Positions 17,878-26,736 of a stretch of DNA of 64,000 nucleotides are shown in pieces. The stretch spans positions 62,001 through 126,000 of the forward strand of contig JAQXTH010000040.1 of assembly GCA_029219385.1 (NCBI GenBank), read 5' to 3'. Each line of letters starts with the position of its first letter. The stretch's first letter is position 1. This DNA is from Prevotellaceae bacterium (lineage in GTDB: Bacteria > Bacteroidota > Bacteroidia > Bacteroidales > Bacteroidaceae). The notes beneath the pieces are model-generated. The model did not search any database. It saw only the letters and a list, made by a program, of their open reading frames with translations, and had not been told where the DNA came from. A program made the position numbers and the translations under genes.

Positions 17878-17992
17878 ACAAAAACAAAATTATCGATTAT
17901 ATATCAAAGCGAAGATAACCAAAAAATAGCGAAATCAACACAACCCAACAAGATAATTACAAAATTACGCCCCCTTTAAAAATAAATATCAC

Positions 17993-18000
17993 TAATTTTG
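17993..18000 (+). promoter_or_regulatory. -7 promoter box for dsbD
   Basis: TAATTTTG matches TAnnTTTG and lies 21 bp before the ATG at 18022. The TTG at 17998-18000 is part of this box and is therefore unlikely to be a start codon. The -33 region has no clear TTG. Confidence 0.6.
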
Positions 18001-18021
18001 TCAAACAAACACACTCTCACA

Positions 18022-20022
18022 ATGAAAATCAAAAAACATCTCGCAGCGTTACTGCTAATATTGCCACAGTTGTATGCCCATGCACAATGGGCCAACCCCG
18101 TTTCATTCTCCACCGAGCAAAAAAGAATAAGCGAAAATCAAATCGTCCTAACCTTTAAAGGCACGATTGAATCAGGATGGCACGTCTACTCTACCGACAA
18201 CAACAATGGAGGTCCGACTCCCGCTACCTTTAACATAGACCAAGCCGATGGCATCACCCCCGTCGGCAAACTGCAACCTCTCGGCAAACCACAGCGCAAA
18301 TTTGAAGAAATCTTCGGAATGGAAGTCACCTACTTTGAAAACCAATGCGCCTTTCGCCAGATGTTCACAATAAACAAAAAAGAATATCAACTCAAAGGCT
18401 ATCTTGAATATGGTGCCTGCGACGACCAAAACTGCATACCACCCACCCCCTTTGAAATCACCATAAAGGGAAATGACGGTCCTGCCGCATCAACCAACGA
18501 AACCGCAGTTCTCCCAATCAGCATGCAATCGGCCGACACACTCGCTGTCGCGCTTCCTACTAACGCCATTGACACCCTCGCCACCGACGACCCCCTTTGG
18601 AGCGATGTCACAAAACAAATCAACAGCCCCACAAACCAACAAGCCGCTGAAGAGCAAGGCAAAACCACTTTGTGGTGGCTCTTTTTCATGGGGCTCACGG
18701 GCGGACTGCTTGCCCTCTTCACTCCCTGCGTATGGCCCATCATACCCATGACCGTAAGCCTCTTTCTAAAACGAAGCGAAAAAAGAAGCCGCGGCATACG
18801 CGACGCACTCATCTACGGACTCAGCATAATAACAATCTACGTCTCGCTTGGCACTCTTGTCACACTCGTTTTTGGAGCTGCGGCACTCAACGCCCTTTCC
18901 ACCAACGCTATAGTCAACATCTTCTTCTTTCTGCTCCTCGTTGCATTTGGCATAAGTTTTCTCGGAGTGTTTGAAATAAGTCTGCCCTCTTCATTGTCCA
19001 ACAAAGCCGACCAAAAAGCTTCTGCTACAAGCGGAATGGTCTCTATATTTATAATGGCTCTGACCCTTTCGCTCGTCTCTTTCTCCTGCACGGGTCCTAT
19101 TATCGGCTTCATGCTCGTAGAAATAGCCACCACCGGTTCATTAGTCGGCCCAGTAATCGCCATGTTGGGATTTTCTGTAGCCTTGGCACTCCCTTTTACT
19201 CTCTTTGCCCTCTTTCCCACCATGCTCAAAAAAGCCCCCAAAAGTGGTGGTTGGATGAACACGTTCAAAGTCTTTCTCGGCTTTGTGGAACTCGCCTTTG
19301 CCTTTAAGTTTCTCTCCGTGGCCGATCTATCATACGGTTGGCACATACTTGACCGCGAGATATTCCTCATTTTCTGGATACTGCTCTCTGTTTTGGCTGC
19401 GCTCTATTTCCTTGGAGTCATAAAACTACCCATAGACCACGGCAGAAAAAACAAACCCGATGCTTTAAGAATAACACTTGGATTGGCAAGTCTCGCCTTT
19501 GCCATTTATATGGTGCCGGGAGTGCTCGGCAAGCCTTTACCCGCAATAAGTGCCTTTGCACCACCCATGCACACACAACACATTCGTCTCTTCTCCCAAA
19601 ACGTAGAGCCCCAATTTCGCGATTACGAAGAGGGAATGCGTCATGCCCAAAAAGTTGGAAAACCCGTATTGCTCGATTTTACCGGCTATGGCTGTGTAAA
19701 CTGTCGCGAAATGGAACAAAAAGTGTGGAACGACCCTCGCGTGGCCGATCTGCTGAAAAATAAAGTAATCTTGATTTCGCTCTATGTTGACGACAAAACA
19801 TCGCTACCCGAGCGCATGACCGTAGTTGAAAACGGCCGAACAACCACTCTGCGCACTCAAGGCGACAAGTGGAGTTATTTGCAACGAAAGCGATTTGGAG
19901 CAAACGCCCAACCCTTTTACGTAGTATGCAGTCCCGAAGGATTGCCTCTCTCCTCCCCCTATGGATTTGACACAGACCCCGACAACTTCATAAATTTCAT
20001 CAATTCCGCGCTGAAACAATAA
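18022..20022 (+). CDS. dsbD: Thiol:disulfide interchange protein DsbD
   Basis: Carries electrons from cytoplasmic thioredoxin across the inner membrane to periplasmic thiols. 666 residues from the ATG at 18022. After a signal peptide, the N-terminal DsbD-alpha domain has the redox pair in YGACDDQNCIPP. The central membrane domain (about eight helices) has the two conserved redox cysteines in LFTPCVWPIIPM and SFSCTGPIIGFM. The C-terminal thioredoxin-like domain has the active site GYGCVNCREME. All three redox centres are present, so it should be functional. It is monocistronic and convergent with ompA. Confidence 0.95.
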   Translation: MKIKKHLAALLLILPQLYAHAQWANPVSFSTEQKRISENQIVLTFKGTIESGWHVYSTDNNNGGPTPATFNIDQADGITPVGKLQPLGKPQRKFEEIFGMEVTYFENQCAFRQMFTINKKEYQLKGYLEYGACDDQNCIPPTPFEITIKGNDGPAASTNETAVLPISMQSADTLAVALPTNAIDTLATDDPLWSDVTKQINSPTNQQAAEEQGKTTLWWLFFMGLTGGLLALFTPCVWPIIPMTVSLFLKRSEKRSRGIRDALIYGLSIITIYVSLGTLVTLVFGAAALNALSTNAIVNIFFFLLLVAFGISFLGVFEISLPSSLSNKADQKASATSGMVSIFIMALTLSLVSFSCTGPIIGFMLVEIATTGSLVGPVIAMLGFSVALALPFTLFALFPTMLKKAPKSGGWMNTFKVFLGFVELAFAFKFLSVADLSYGWHILDREIFLIFWILLSVLAALYFLGVIKLPIDHGRKNKPDALRITLGLASLAFAIYMVPGVLGKPLPAISAFAPPMHTQHIRLFSQNVEPQFRDYEEGMRHAQKVGKPVLLDFTGYGCVNCREMEQKVWNDPRVADLLKNKVILISLYVDDKTSLPERMTVVENGRTTTLRTQGDKWSYLQRKRFGANAQPFYVVCSPEGLPLSSPYGFDTDPDNFINFINSALKQ

Positions 20023-20348
20023 AGATGAACTCAAAAAAATGATATGAATTTTTGTAGGAGCAGCCCACGCGATTTCTCACACCACAAAAACGAACTCCTT
20101 GCCCCCATACTTTCTGCAATAATACGCGTCCACAATCTTTTGCTTTACAAGCCTTCAGTGTTCATTGTAAACAGAACTCCTATACTCAACTATTTGGTGT
20201 CCGCTAAATGAGTTGAAATCCTTGTATTTGTTAGTTTTGAAAATACTCAACCTCTTCTTTCACCTCTTTAATTTCATTTTCCAACTTCCCCTTCCTTTCT
20301 TATTCATTTCCGCTTCCTATTTCACGATCTATTCCCCCACACCCAAAA
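20023..20348. other. Non-coding gap with possible transposon relic
   Basis: No intact gene. On the minus strand, 20190-20077 reads as a short frame interrupted by one stop and ending in KIVDAYYCRKYGGKEFVFVV, which looks protein-like and may be a decayed C-terminus. It abuts the 14-bp motif TGGTGTCCGCTAAA at 20195-20208, identical to the inverted-repeat end at 39303-39316. The rest is pyrimidine-rich on the plus strand without recognisable signals. Confidence 0.4.
20195..20208. repeat. Single copy of the 14-bp element end found at 39.3 kb
   Basis: TGGTGTCCGCTAAA here is identical to 39303-39316 and one base different from the inverted copy at 39489-39502. No partner inverted repeat was found nearby, so it may be a solo end left by deletion. 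Confidence 0.6.
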
Positions 20349-20389
20349 CAAATAACTGCGCCACAAATCAATTGTGACGCAGTTATTTG
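20349..20389. terminator. Terminator between convergent dsbD and ompA
   Basis: CAAATAACTGCG at 20349-20360 pairs exactly with 20378-20389, and after one mismatch a further 5 bp (CACAA with TTGTG) closes a five-base loop. It lies 22 bp beyond the ompA stop, with A-rich sequence on the far side giving a minus-strand T-tail, and could act in both directions. Confidence 0.85.
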
Positions 20390-20411
20390 TTTAAAATTTA
20401 TAAAATAATTA

Positions 20412-21620
20412 TTATTTAGAAACTGTAGATATTGCAACGCGATTCCAAGTTTGCTGAGAGAATATATCACCTACTCCACAACCCTCAGTAGTTATACGCG
20501 AGGCAGAAATGCCATATTTCTTTACAAGCATAGTCTTAACGGCATTGGCACGAGCTTCAGAAAGTCTTTTGTTCAAACCGGCAGGTCCCTCAGGAGAGGC
20601 ATATCCTTTAACAAGGATGTTGACACCGGTATTTTTCTTCATATAATTAGCAACTCTCTCCACGTTAGCTTTCTGAGCATTGGTGATAACCGATTTTCCA
20701 CGAGCAAAGAATACACACGACTCAAAGTCATTGGTAGAAACAGGAGCAGCAGGCTTCGCTTGATTGCGACTGCTATTAAGTTCGCTCTGTAGACGCTGCA
20801 TATCTGAATTTTGCTTGGCTAATGTTGCCTTGAGACGTGAGTTTTCGTCTTGGGCAGCCTTGAGCGAAGCGTTGAGCGCAGCAACCTGCTCTGCATTACG
20901 AGCGTTAATGGCATCAACATCAGGGCTCTTCTTCCAAGTAGACTTGCAGAAGTTATATTTCACACCAATTTCTGCAGAAAGAATTTTGTCATAGTTCTGA
21001 AAGAGAGCACGATTATTGGAACTACCCATATTTACGCCATCAGCCTTGGGCTCTGCCATAATTACGTTTACGTCAGCAAACAAGTCAAGGTTTTTATTTA
21101 TTCTAAATGTGTTCATCAAACCAAGTTGCACATTAATAGCATAAATATCTTTGCTCATATTACGCAGCAAACCGGCACCGGGATAAACAATTACATTCCA
21201 TAAACGATTTTCATTGTAACCGCAAATGATGTTTGACATATTAAAAAGCATTTGACCGTTTGTCACCCAATAGTTCTTCATAAAAGACTTGTTAATTGAG
21301 CAGTCTTCAGAAACTACACCTTTTCCGTTAACACCTTGAAATTTGAGACGAACTCCCAAATCGGGCGAAAACCATTTACCTACACCCACACCGAAACCGA
21401 GAGCATTTCTGAAACCGTGGAACGGACTCTTGCCAAGCCCCAAGCCTTTCTCTTGGCTGCTGTAGAATACTGTTCCGTCTATACCGGCCGTTACAAACCA
21501 GTTAGACATAAATCCATTTGTCTCAACAGAATATTTCTTGGTAGGAACATCTGTTTGAGCAGTGGCAAAAGTCACTGCTACAATAAACAATGAAGTTAAT
21601 AAAATTTTTTTCATATTCAT
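20412..21620 (-). CDS. OmpA-family outer membrane porin
   Basis: Major outer membrane protein of 402 residues. Signal peptide 1-21, ending AQT. Residues about 30-225 form an eight-stranded beta-barrel with many aromatic-rich strands. A coiled-coil linker (about 235-290: VAALNASLKAAQDENSRLKA) leads to the OmpA/MotB peptidoglycan-binding domain (about 295-402), with CVFFARGKSVITNAQK, VKGYASPEGPAGLNKRLSEARANAV and WNRVAIS. The Asp and Arg that bind diaminopimelate are within the NKRLSEARA region. It is similar in layout to P. gingivalis Omp40/41. A strong consensus promoter suggests high expression. Confidence 0.93.
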   Translation of the reverse strand: MNMKKILLTSLFIVAVTFATAQTDVPTKKYSVETNGFMSNWFVTAGIDGTVFYSSQEKGLGLGKSPFHGFRNALGFGVGVGKWFSPDLGVRLKFQGVNGKGVVSEDCSINKSFMKNYWVTNGQMLFNMSNIICGYNENRLWNVIVYPGAGLLRNMSKDIYAINVQLGLMNTFRINKNLDLFADVNVIMAEPKADGVNMGSSNNRALFQNYDKILSAEIGVKYNFCKSTWKKSPDVDAINARNAEQVAALNASLKAAQDENSRLKATLAKQNSDMQRLQSELNSSRNQAKPAAPVSTNDFESCVFFARGKSVITNAQKANVERVANYMKKNTGVNILVKGYASPEGPAGLNKRLSEARANAVKTMLVKKYGISASRITTEGCGVGDIFSQQTWNRVAISTVSK

Positions 21621-21658
21621 ATTAAATTGAATTTAAGTGTTTTTTGTATTATGCAATG

Positions 21659-21689
21659 CAAATTTAATGCTTTTTTCTATTCTGACAAA
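21659..21689 (-). promoter_or_regulatory. Strong consensus promoter for the ompA-like gene
   Basis: On the minus strand, TTTG (21689-21686) and TAAATTTG (21666-21659) are separated by exactly 19 nt, a full match to the Bacteroidota sigma-ABfr consensus. The leader to the start codon is about 30 nt. Confidence 0.85.
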
Positions 21690-21778
21690 TTTTTATAGAT
21701 TTAATATTTACTAAAAAGCGAGAAAACCTGATTGTTCTTGAATATTTTTGGGAGTTTAAAACAAATAATTGTCTTATT

Positions 21779-23614
21779 TTAAAACTCTTTTGTCACCATT
21801 TCATTGGTCAAGATCGAAATTATGCGTTTTCCATCGGGGCCAATGTTTGGCATTTGGCAGGCAAAAAGACGATCAACGATAGAAGTCATTTCGGAAGATT
21901 CCATCTTGTGGTTTTCCCTAAGAGAATTGCTGCGACTTACCGACAAGGCAAGGTTGTGGTAAAGATCGATTTCTGTGAGACCTTGCTTGTCGTAGTCGTC
22001 AACTAGTTTCATTATTATAGCGTTGAAATCTACATCGGCGGCTGCCGAGGGAACGGCGCTGACGGAATATGTGTTTCCTCCTACGGAAGTTATATCAAAG
22101 CCTATGGTGTTGAGACGTTCCAAAAAGGATTCTAAAATAGCAGCGGCGCCATGAGAGAGTTCTATCAAAACGGGAAACAATAAAGTCTGAGAAAGAGTCT
22201 CTCCACTCTGTATATCACTCATAAACTTGTCATAGAGTATCCGCCTATGGGCTCTCACATAATCTATTATCATAAGTCCGGACTTAACGGGCGTGACAAT
22301 ATAGCGTGCTCCGTATTGTATATAATTGTTGCGCACGGTGGTCTCATCTCTTTGGGGAACAGTGTCTAAGGAAGGCTGCCCCATGAAATTGGAACTAATC
22401 TCATTGTTACTTTGCGGAGGTAGTTGCTTGTCTCTTTTTGTAGAGTTAGCAAAATCGTATGAAGAAAAATCGTCAGGGAGACGATAATCCGGAATTTTAC
22501 CTATGGCATCAAAGGGGTTATATCTGCGATTGGCAGAAAATGCAGGTTCTGCTTTAGTTCCATCAGGGCTAAATGAAGGTATTGCAACTTCTTCAAAGCC
22601 TTCGAAGTCCATTGATGGGACAGCATTATATTTTGCGAGAGTATCTCTTGTGGCCATGAGAAGCATTTGCCAAATAGCGTGGTCATCTTCAAATTTTATC
22701 TCTGTCTTTGTAGGGTGTATGTTGACATCTATTTGAGAGGGAGATACCGTAAATTCTACAAAAAAAGAAACTTGCTTGTCTTGAGGAATGAGTCGTTCGT
22801 AGGCCGACAGTATTGCTTTGTTGAAATAGGGATGTCGCATATAACGTCCATTTACAAACAAGAATTGCTTCAAACCCTTGTGTTTTGCACTTTGAGGTGA
22901 CGCAACAAAACCATCAATTCTCACGATATCTGTATCTACGGAGATGGGCAAAAGTTGTTTGTCAAGAGCATTACCAAACAATCCGACAATGCGTTGCTTA
23001 AAACTACCGCCCCTCAGTTCACAGATCAAAAGGTCGTCTTTATAGAGTTTAAACGAAACATGAGGATTTATCAGTGCCACACGTTCAAACTCTTGCATAA
23101 TATTGTTGAATTCCGTTGCATTTGATTTGAGAAAGCGTCGTCGTGCCGGCACATTGTAAAACAGGTTGCGCACCACAAAGTTGGCTCCAACTCCACACTG
23201 TACGGGAAACTGGTCTATGCACCGTGCGCCCTCAACAACTATACACACACCTGTTTCGTCGTTCTGAGTGCGAGTACGCAACTCAACTTGGGCAACGGCT
23301 GCTATTGAAGCCAACGCCTCGCCACGAAAACCCATTGTGCTGAGATTAAACAGATCGTCAGCCTTTAGAATTTTTGACGTTGCATGACGCTCAAAGGACA
23401 ATCGTGCATCGGTTTCACTCATCCCCTTGCCATTGTCTACCACCTGAATACTTGTCTTACCGGCATCCGTAAGCCATAGTTCTATGTTTGTTGCTCCGGC
23501 ATCAATAGAATTTTCGAGCAATTCTTTCACTACAGACGAGGGTCTTTGAACTACCTCGCCCGCAGCTATTTGATTTGCCACGCTGTCAGGAAGAAGATGT
23601 ATGATGTCAGCCAT
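21779..23614 (-). CDS. mutL: DNA mismatch repair protein MutL
   Basis: Links MutS mismatch recognition to strand incision; 611 residues. The N-terminal GHKL ATPase is intact: IAAGEVVQRPSSVVKELLENSIDAGA, VVDNGKGM, ERHATSKI and TMGFRGEALASI. The dimerisation domain is at about 435-611. Where endonuclease-type MutL proteins have DQHAxxE, this protein reads IIDYVRAHRR (449-458), lacking the Gln-His and Glu metal-binding residues, so nicking activity by that site is doubtful. It is the last gene of the guaB-foldase-ostA-mutL run on this strand. Confidence 0.95.
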   Translation of the reverse strand: MADIIHLLPDSVANQIAAGEVVQRPSSVVKELLENSIDAGATNIELWLTDAGKTSIQVVDNGKGMSETDARLSFERHATSKILKADDLFNLSTMGFRGEALASIAAVAQVELRTRTQNDETGVCIVVEGARCIDQFPVQCGVGANFVVRNLFYNVPARRRFLKSNATEFNNIMQEFERVALINPHVSFKLYKDDLLICELRGGSFKQRIVGLFGNALDKQLLPISVDTDIVRIDGFVASPQSAKHKGLKQFLFVNGRYMRHPYFNKAILSAYERLIPQDKQVSFFVEFTVSPSQIDVNIHPTKTEIKFEDDHAIWQMLLMATRDTLAKYNAVPSMDFEGFEEVAIPSFSPDGTKAEPAFSANRRYNPFDAIGKIPDYRLPDDFSSYDFANSTKRDKQLPPQSNNEISSNFMGQPSLDTVPQRDETTVRNNYIQYGARYIVTPVKSGLMIIDYVRAHRRILYDKFMSDIQSGETLSQTLLFPVLIELSHGAAAILESFLERLNTIGFDITSVGGNTYSVSAVPSAAADVDFNAIIMKLVDDYDKQGLTEIDLYHNLALSVSRSNSLRENHKMESSEMTSIVDRLFACQMPNIGPDGKRIISILTNEMVTKEF

Positions 23615-23653
23615 TTTGTTGTGATTGTTACAATGATGTTGTCGTTAGTGTAC

Positions 23654-25357
23654 TTAATCTTGAGACTGCGATTTTTTCAAATATTGATATGGCACTTCGC
23701 GCCGTTTGGTTTTTTTCAAAATTTTTTCTGCGGGCTTATCTTGCCATCTGAAGACATCGTGTTTGTTTTTGGGCCTTATATCATCAAACCACGCAAAATT
23801 TTCAAGATACATTATCTTGTCATTAACAAAAAGAATAGGATAAAATGTTCCGTCGGCTTCGGCAGTCCAGACTTTTGAAACTTTTTTATTTTTCATATAC
23901 ATTTTCATCAGACTGGTCTCCGTATGATTCATTGCGATTACGACCGTGTCGGGCAAATTGTCGTCTAACTGAAAATAGTTTATCTTAACATTCTGAACTG
24001 CGTGACACTCATTAAGGCTACCTTCATTAAAATACATATACATATCTTTGCTCGCAACCTGATTATAATGAACAGAGTCTAATTTTTCACACAACAAAGC
24101 TTGGTTTATAACGCGAATACTATCTATTGTGGAATCATTAAAAAACGAATGTATTTCTTCGCCTACTATCTGTTGGCGATTATTCCAAACAATAGGATTT
24201 CCATAAAGCGAAAGAGTATTATATCTTGAGTTGTAGACTAATGAGTCTGCCACACTCTGAACATCTGTGCGATACGACCTTGAATGAAAATATCCGTGAA
24301 CAACACGATAAACACTGTCGGTCTTGACATTATATGTTAGCATCTTCAAGGTATCGGCATGTAGAAAAAGAGTATCAGGCTCAGAGAAATTCTTCACTAA
24401 TGCGTTTCCATAAGCAATACAATAGTTTGTGCTGTCATTAAAATAGCAATAATCTCCGGTAAGAATAGTTTTGTTTTTGTCATCATTATAGATAAAGTCG
24501 CCAAATCCCTCAGCCGTCTTGGTGTCTTTGTCGTAGATAATAGAATCGGCAACCATCTTGCTCTCTCCATCTTTCACAATAGAGCGATTTAACAATATCG
24601 CACAATTTGAATTGGTATTGAAATGTCCTTTCTCTGTATATATATTTGTAGTGCCGCTGACTACATTGGAACGTCCGGTAGTAGTTGCGTCTTTTGTTAT
24701 AACATTATAATATAATGTATCGGTTTGCATTTCATAATTTCTGCTCTTCAATTCTACATTATAATTAAAAACAGCTTCGCGCGTTTGAGCATCATACTGT
24801 CCCCAATCAGAAGTCAAAACATTGTCTGCATCAACCAATTTGCCTCCCTCAAAGAAATACCCCATGCTATATAAACGGTCATAATCAAGTGAGTCTGTAT
24901 AAAGAGTGGAATTGCGATGTTTCAACACAACCTTTTCTCTAGCCAGCGCTATTTGGGAATATCCGTCATAAAACAAATAATTACATTTTAGCGATATCGT
25001 ATCGCCCTGAAACATATTAACATTACTAAATGCAGCAAAAGAATTTGAAGATTGATAAAAGTTGGCACTATCACACTTCAACACCGTTCCTTCGTGATAG
25101 AATTCTACGTTGCCGACAAATATCTGAACTCCGGGCATAGTTTGCTCATCGTAAGAAACAATATCAGCATGACGCACCTCTATCTCGCTGCCTTTGGAGC
25201 GTTCTGTTTTAGGAGAAGACTTTTTCTTATTGTCTTGCATGGCAAAGACACTACCAACACTTTCTCCCACATTTAAAACCAATAAAAGAAAAACAAGCGA
25301 TATAATAATATCTGTTTTTCCTTTACTTGAATGAATAAATGATGATTGTGTCTTCAT
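23654..25357 (-). CDS. LptA/OstA-like organic-solvent-tolerance domain protein
   Basis: A 567-residue exported protein with repeated beta-jellyroll segments of the OstA/LptA type (ISYDEQTMPGVQIFVGNVEFYHEGTVLKCDSANFY is typical), which in other bacteria bridge LPS across the periplasm. An N-terminal hydrophobic segment (about residues 18-40) is a signal or anchor. The start at 25357 was chosen because AAGGAG lies just before it, overlapping the end of the upstream gene; an ATG at 25375 would add six residues and overlap that gene. The late part (about 400-520) has the DSTIDSIRVINQALLCEKLDSVHYNQV pattern common in Bacteroidota homologues. It sits between two foldase genes and mutL. Confidence 0.85.
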   Translation of the reverse strand: MKTQSSFIHSSKGKTDIIISLVFLLLVLNVGESVGSVFAMQDNKKKSSPKTERSKGSEIEVRHADIVSYDEQTMPGVQIFVGNVEFYHEGTVLKCDSANFYQSSNSFAAFSNVNMFQGDTISLKCNYLFYDGYSQIALAREKVVLKHRNSTLYTDSLDYDRLYSMGYFFEGGKLVDADNVLTSDWGQYDAQTREAVFNYNVELKSRNYEMQTDTLYYNVITKDATTTGRSNVVSGTTNIYTEKGHFNTNSNCAILLNRSIVKDGESKMVADSIIYDKDTKTAEGFGDFIYNDDKNKTILTGDYCYFNDSTNYCIAYGNALVKNFSEPDTLFLHADTLKMLTYNVKTDSVYRVVHGYFHSRSYRTDVQSVADSLVYNSRYNTLSLYGNPIVWNNRQQIVGEEIHSFFNDSTIDSIRVINQALLCEKLDSVHYNQVASKDMYMYFNEGSLNECHAVQNVKINYFQLDDNLPDTVVIAMNHTETSLMKMYMKNKKVSKVWTAEADGTFYPILFVNDKIMYLENFAWFDDIRPKNKHDVFRWQDKPAEKILKKTKRREVPYQYLKKSQSQD

Positions 25358-25359
25358 GG

Positions 25360-26736
25360 TCACTCCTTTAACCAATTATACTTATATCCAGATTTCTTCC
25401 AACTGTCTTTAATGCTAACATATGTTGTCTTGATTTTCTCTTTTATCCATTCTTCAACAATTTCCTCACTTTTCTTTTCGTTCACTATCTCTGTGAGTAA
25501 CTTAAAATCGTCGGTTATGTCTGCCCGGTGTTCGGGTATTTTATTTCTTAATTTTATAACCGAACATACTTTCATTCCATTATTACCCTCCATTACAAAA
25601 GCCTTTGAGACATCGCCCACATTCATACGTTCCACCATTTTTGCAACGTCCTGATGTTGTAAATGAAGGTCCTCTAATTTATATCTCATCGACTGTGTTC
25701 TTGTAACATAGTCAGTTGAAACCATAATACCCATATTGTTGCGCGTATCCTTGTCTTCTGAAAACAACAAAACAGCCTGTTCAAAACTAATAGCACCTTT
25801 CTTTATTTGAGCAGATACAGAATCAAGACGTGCCAAAGTTTTGTTAAGTTCTTCGTCAGAAATTTCCGGTCGCCTCAGAATATGGCGACAATTGATTTTA
25901 TCACCTTTCCTTTCTATTAATTGAATAATATGATAACCATATTCCGTTTTGACGATCTTTGACACAGTCTTTGGATTTGTCAGCGCAAACGCAACAGCCG
26001 AAAACTCCGGCACCCATTCTGCTCGTCCTTTAAAACCCAATTCGCCACCAACCCTACTACTGCCGTCAACGGAATAAAGGCGTGCAAGCGTTGCAAAAGA
26101 CTCCCCTTTATTTATTCTCTCGGCATATCCCATCAGTTCTGACTTCACTCGTTCTACTTCTTCGCGAGGAATAAAAGGAGACTGGGTGATAATCTGAACT
26201 TCGACCTGAGCAGGAACCATGGGGAGACTATCTTCGGGAATATTCTTGAAATACCTTCTCACTTCTGCCGGTGTTGCTTTGTAGTCTCCTATGATTTTGG
26301 AACGAACATTATAAATCTTATATTGGTCGACAAACCAAGTTGTCAATTGTTCTTTCAATTCGCGAACAGACTGGTTGAGATATTCCACCAAGACTTCCTC
26401 GGAGCCATACTGTTCCACCATCTCCTGAAATCGTTCCTCTACCCTATCTGCCACATCAGAAGGACTAACTTCAATACTGTCAAGCTCTGCTTGATGAAGA
26501 AACAATTTCTGAATGGCCAACTCTTCGGGTATCACTTTATAGGGGTCTCCCTCTATTGGGGTATGATTAAACTCTGATTGTAAACGAAGCATCTCTACGT
26601 CTGATTTCAATATCGGTTCACCGCCTACAGTCCAAACGACTTCGTCCAAAACATTGTCTTGCGCCTTAATATTGCAAACTAATACCAATGCTACTAATAC
26701 ACACAAAATATATCTTAATCTTGTTTTCATCATCAA
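25360..26736 (-). CDS. SurA-like periplasmic peptidyl-prolyl isomerase (two PPIC domains)
   Basis: A 458-residue exported chaperone/foldase. Signal peptide to about residue 25 (ending KAQ). The SurA N-terminal helical domain is at about 26-165 (VVWTVGGEPILKSDVEML; later AIQKLFLHQAELDSI). Two parvulin-type rotamase domains follow: about 175-275 (VQIITQSPF, FATLARLYSVDGSSRVGGELGF, TEYGYHIIQLIERKG) and about 280-385 (CRHILRRPEIS, FEQAVLLFSEDKDTRNNMG). A likely role is folding of outer-membrane beta-barrels such as the OmpA and TonB receptors here. Its start overlaps the preceding gene's stop by an ATGA. Confidence 0.9.
   Translation of the reverse strand: MMMKTRLRYILCVLVALVLVCNIKAQDNVLDEVVWTVGGEPILKSDVEMLRLQSEFNHTPIEGDPYKVIPEELAIQKLFLHQAELDSIEVSPSDVADRVEERFQEMVEQYGSEEVLVEYLNQSVRELKEQLTTWFVDQYKIYNVRSKIIGDYKATPAEVRRYFKNIPEDSLPMVPAQVEVQIITQSPFIPREEVERVKSELMGYAERINKGESFATLARLYSVDGSSRVGGELGFKGRAEWVPEFSAVAFALTNPKTVSKIVKTEYGYHIIQLIERKGDKINCRHILRRPEISDEELNKTLARLDSVSAQIKKGAISFEQAVLLFSEDKDTRNNMGIMVSTDYVTRTQSMRYKLEDLHLQHQDVAKMVERMNVGDVSKAFVMEGNNGMKVCSVIKLRNKIPEHRADITDDFKLLTEIVNEKKSEEIVEEWIKEKIKTTYVSIKDSWKKSGYKYNWLKE

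Noticed and set aside
17998..18021. TTG start codon for DsbD
   Set aside because: The TTG lies inside the -7 box TAATTTTG; the ATG at 18022 gives a clean signal peptide.
20023..20411. tRNA or other stable RNA gene in the dsbD-ompA gap
   Set aside because: No cloverleaf with a TTCAA/TTCGA-type T-loop and matching acceptor stem was found; only the terminator hairpin is convincing.
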